From Halalkalicoccus tibetensis (GTDB lineage Archaea > Halobacteriota > Halobacteria > Halobacteriales > Halalkalicoccaceae), in the NCBI RefSeq assembly GCF_037996645.1, contig NZ_JBBMXV010000006.1, forward strand, positions 1 through 64,000: 64,000 bases of DNA. Reading direction: 5' to 3'. The position numbers and the translations under genes were made by a program. Each line of letters begins with the position of its first letter. Position 1 is the first letter of the stretch. This document shows positions 62,368 through 64,000 of this stretch, piece after piece. Below the pieces are notes generated by a model. The model ran no database searches, had not been told where the DNA came from, and saw nothing but the letters and a program-made list of their open reading frames with translations.

Positions 62368-63030
62368 ATGGCGACGATCTTCGAATTCGAGGTCCCAACT
62401 GACAAATTCGCGCTTGAAAAAACGCTGACCGCATGCCCGGAGGCAGTCATCGAAATCGAACGAGTTGTTGCGGATGATCCAGACCAGATCACCCCGTACG
62501 TATGGGCGCACGCTGACGACTTTGCAGCACTCGAAGACACCTTCGACGACGATCCGACCGTCGAGGACCGAATCCTGCTCTCGGAGATGGGTGACGAACG
62601 GTCGTATCAAATGACCTGGGAGGGGATGATCGATCAAATCGTTCCGCTCCTGACCGATCATGAAGGAACCATTACTCATGCCACTGGTTCGGCAGATGGG
62701 TGGAGCCTTCGCGTTCTGTTTCCGGATCGGGCAGCGCTCTCTGAGGCTCATGACTATCTACAAGAGGCGGGCTTTTCGCTGACGGTTGGAGCGATATATG
62801 AAGCCACAGATGACGGCCATATCCAGCATGGACTGACCGAGACGCAACGTGAGACAATTGTTGCAGCATTTGAAGCCGGCTATTTCACCGTCCCGCGAAC
62901 GGTAACACAGACAGAGCTCGCTGAGCAACTTGGGTTATCACATCAGGCGCTTTCTGAACGGCTCCGACGGGCAACGGGCGAACTCGTTGAGTCGACGTTA
63001 ATCACCGGCGGTGACAAAAAGGGAGAGTGA
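62368..63030 (+). CDS. HTH-10 (Bat-type) transcriptional regulator
   Basis: A 220-residue protein. The N-terminal domain MATIFEFEVPTDKFALEKTL recalls the BAT sensor part of halophile HTH-10 proteins. The C-terminus is a full HTH-10: GLTETQRETIVAAFEAGYFT, then VPRTVTQTELAEQLGLSHQA and LSERLRRATGELVE. It stands alone. Targets unknown. Confidence 0.9.
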   Translation: MATIFEFEVPTDKFALEKTLTACPEAVIEIERVVADDPDQITPYVWAHADDFAALEDTFDDDPTVEDRILLSEMGDERSYQMTWEGMIDQIVPLLTDHEGTITHATGSADGWSLRVLFPDRAALSEAHDYLQEAGFSLTVGAIYEATDDGHIQHGLTETQRETIVAAFEAGYFTVPRTVTQTELAEQLGLSHQALSERLRRATGELVESTLITGGDKKGE

Positions 63031-63453
63031 ACTTTCCCTGCAGTATTGGGATTCTTTGAGTGGGTTGTCTCTTCGATCAGTTTTCGGCACGACCAGAAAC
63101 ACAGGATGAGCCGCCGGCGAGCGATTCAGGTACCTCATCACCCATAGTTGGGAGCTGGTTGCGGTGCAACTGGCCTGGCTGAGAATCCGCCTGACAGTCG
63201 ACCAGGCCACACCAGCGAAGCGGCCATCGATCGCTTGCTCTTGTCTTTTTCAATTCGTTCGGGACCCCGACGGCCGTATCATAATTCTCGTTCGGCGTGA
63301 GATAGTCCTCGTTCACGACAAATCCGAATAGCGGTCGCCGGTGTGCTCACCGTTCCGCTTGGCGGTCTCGAGTTGGGCGATCGTCCCTGACAAGTAGACC
63401 ATAGTTGTGAGACAATCAGAAGCTGTTTCTCACAAGTCCAATGATCACCTTCT
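63031..63453 (-). other. Region with two possible minus-strand micro-genes
   Basis: Minus strand 63313-63402 (29 aa, MVYLSGTIAQLETAKRNGEH then TGDRYSDLS) ends in GTGA, overlapping a GTG start at 63316 for a 79-residue frame to 63077 (NEDYLTPNENYDTAVGVPNE onward). The coupling is gene-like, but conservation cannot be judged here. Confidence 0.35.
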
Positions 63454-63834
63454 ATGCCATATCGAATCACTTAAACACTCATTGCACTCCTTTTGGTCAT
63501 AGTCCTCTCATTCAGTGGCTGTCTAACGCTCAGTCCATCAGTTACAGCGGATACGGATGCATCACCGGTGTTCAACACATTCTCGACCGATGAGCCCTGG
63601 GGTGGTCAACACGTCCGCACTGACGCAACCCCTGAAGCCAGCAACATAACGACAATAACGGTTATTGATTAGTCAGGACAGCTCTATAGCACAGTAAGTG
63701 TTGACGCAGGCCAGACCACAGTTTCCGTCTGTGTGCCCACGAACCAGAATCCGACTCTAGTTGCCAGCAACAGTGTTGACTCAACCACCATAGATACGAT
63801 GACCGCCACTGCAACCGGCGAACAGATCATCTAA
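63454..63834 (+). pseudogene. Lipoprotein gene with two in-frame stops
   Basis: One frame from ATG 63454 to TAA 63832-63834 (126 codons) is interrupted only by TAA 63472-63474 and TAG 63670-63672. It encodes a signal with lipobox (LIALLLVIVLSFSGC), then SPVFNTFSTDEPWGGQHVRT and, after the second stop, QLYSTVSVDAGQTTVSVCVP and a tail ending TATATGEQII. No indels. The frame is otherwise intact. Confidence 0.65.
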
Positions 63835-63921
63835 ACCGGTTTCACTATATGGACCGAGCAGAGGAGAACAGAGACGAAGAGGGGATGGGGGTTTTTGATA
63901 GCAGTACCAGTAAATTCGTGT

Positions 63922-64000
63922 ATGAGCCATCCCCCATACGATGAATCTAACATATACTGGGAATACGAAACGCTCAGACCTCCCCGCGGCGACACCAAAA
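63922..64000 (+). CDS. Start of a gene cut by the window end
   Basis: ATG 63922 opens MSHPPYDESNIYWEYETLRP and runs to the last base. Only 26 codons are visible, and no family can be called. It may be a real acidic protein, about 90 bp after the broken lipoprotein gene. Confidence 0.45.
   Translation, partial: MSHPPYDESNIYWEYETLRPPRGDTK

Overview
The window is haloarchaeal DNA (class Halobacteria), very probably from a plasmid or megaplasmid. Proteins are acidic. Secreted proteins carry Tat-type RR signals followed by a lipobox. Genes are largely leaderless. Regulators are of the Bat-type HTH-10 kind. Many families look haloarchaea-restricted: TRAM, DUF4013, DUF5828, DUF7344, an SMC-like ATPase and dozens-of-residues zinc fingers. 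There are no rRNA, tRNA or core housekeeping genes. All family names come from reading the translated sequence, not from a database search.

Layout. 1-9.5 kb is a replicon-maintenance block: a tyrosine recombinase cut by the window edge, a winged-helix regulator, a ParA ATPase with an iteron-like upstream region and a small partner gene, an Orc1/Cdc6 initiator next to at least three origin-recognition-type boxes (5.60-5.97 kb), and a Rad50/SMC-like coiled-coil ATPase. 10-18.4 kb is a metabolic block: HTH-10 regulator, MmgE/PrpD-type protein, Rieske protein and amidohydrolase on the minus strand, divergent from a nitrilase-family hydrolase and a four-gene OpuC/OsmF-type ABC transporter. 18.4-26 kb is a decayed region of very small genes and gene remnants. 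24-39.5 kb is a defence-like island: a DUF4268-like nuclease candidate, a TIR-like protein (Thoeris ThsB type) paired with a membrane protein, a complete type I restriction-modification operon with a YgjP-like metallopeptidase, and an unrecognised two-gene module with a PD-(D/E)xK-type motif. 42.2-49.2 kb holds an adenosylcobalamin-dependent diol/glycerol dehydratase (three subunits) with its two-subunit reactivase and a GlcG/PduO-C-like protein. This cargo lies between two ~380-bp direct repeats. 49.6-64 kb carries an MFS transporter, an acetyltransferase, two DUF4013 membrane proteins with an acidic lipoprotein, a LamG-like lipoprotein, small zinc fingers and many pseudogenes.

The most striking unexplained structure is a family of eight dispersed inverted repeats, with arms CCTTGTGCAAC / GTTGCACAAGG around a 19-24 bp variable centre. 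They are scattered from 6 kb to 62 kb, always outside the large genes and never in an array. A second palindrome, TCACACCACGGTGTGA, occurs three times: once at the end of each long repeat and once beside copy 7 of the first family. No intact transposase was seen, although broken genes are frequent.

Best candidates for an undescribed system: the dispersed palindrome family (possible binding sites or a non-autonomous element), the TIR-like/membrane-protein pair, the two-gene nuclease module at 37.3-39.5 kb, and the dehydratase island mobilised between repeats.
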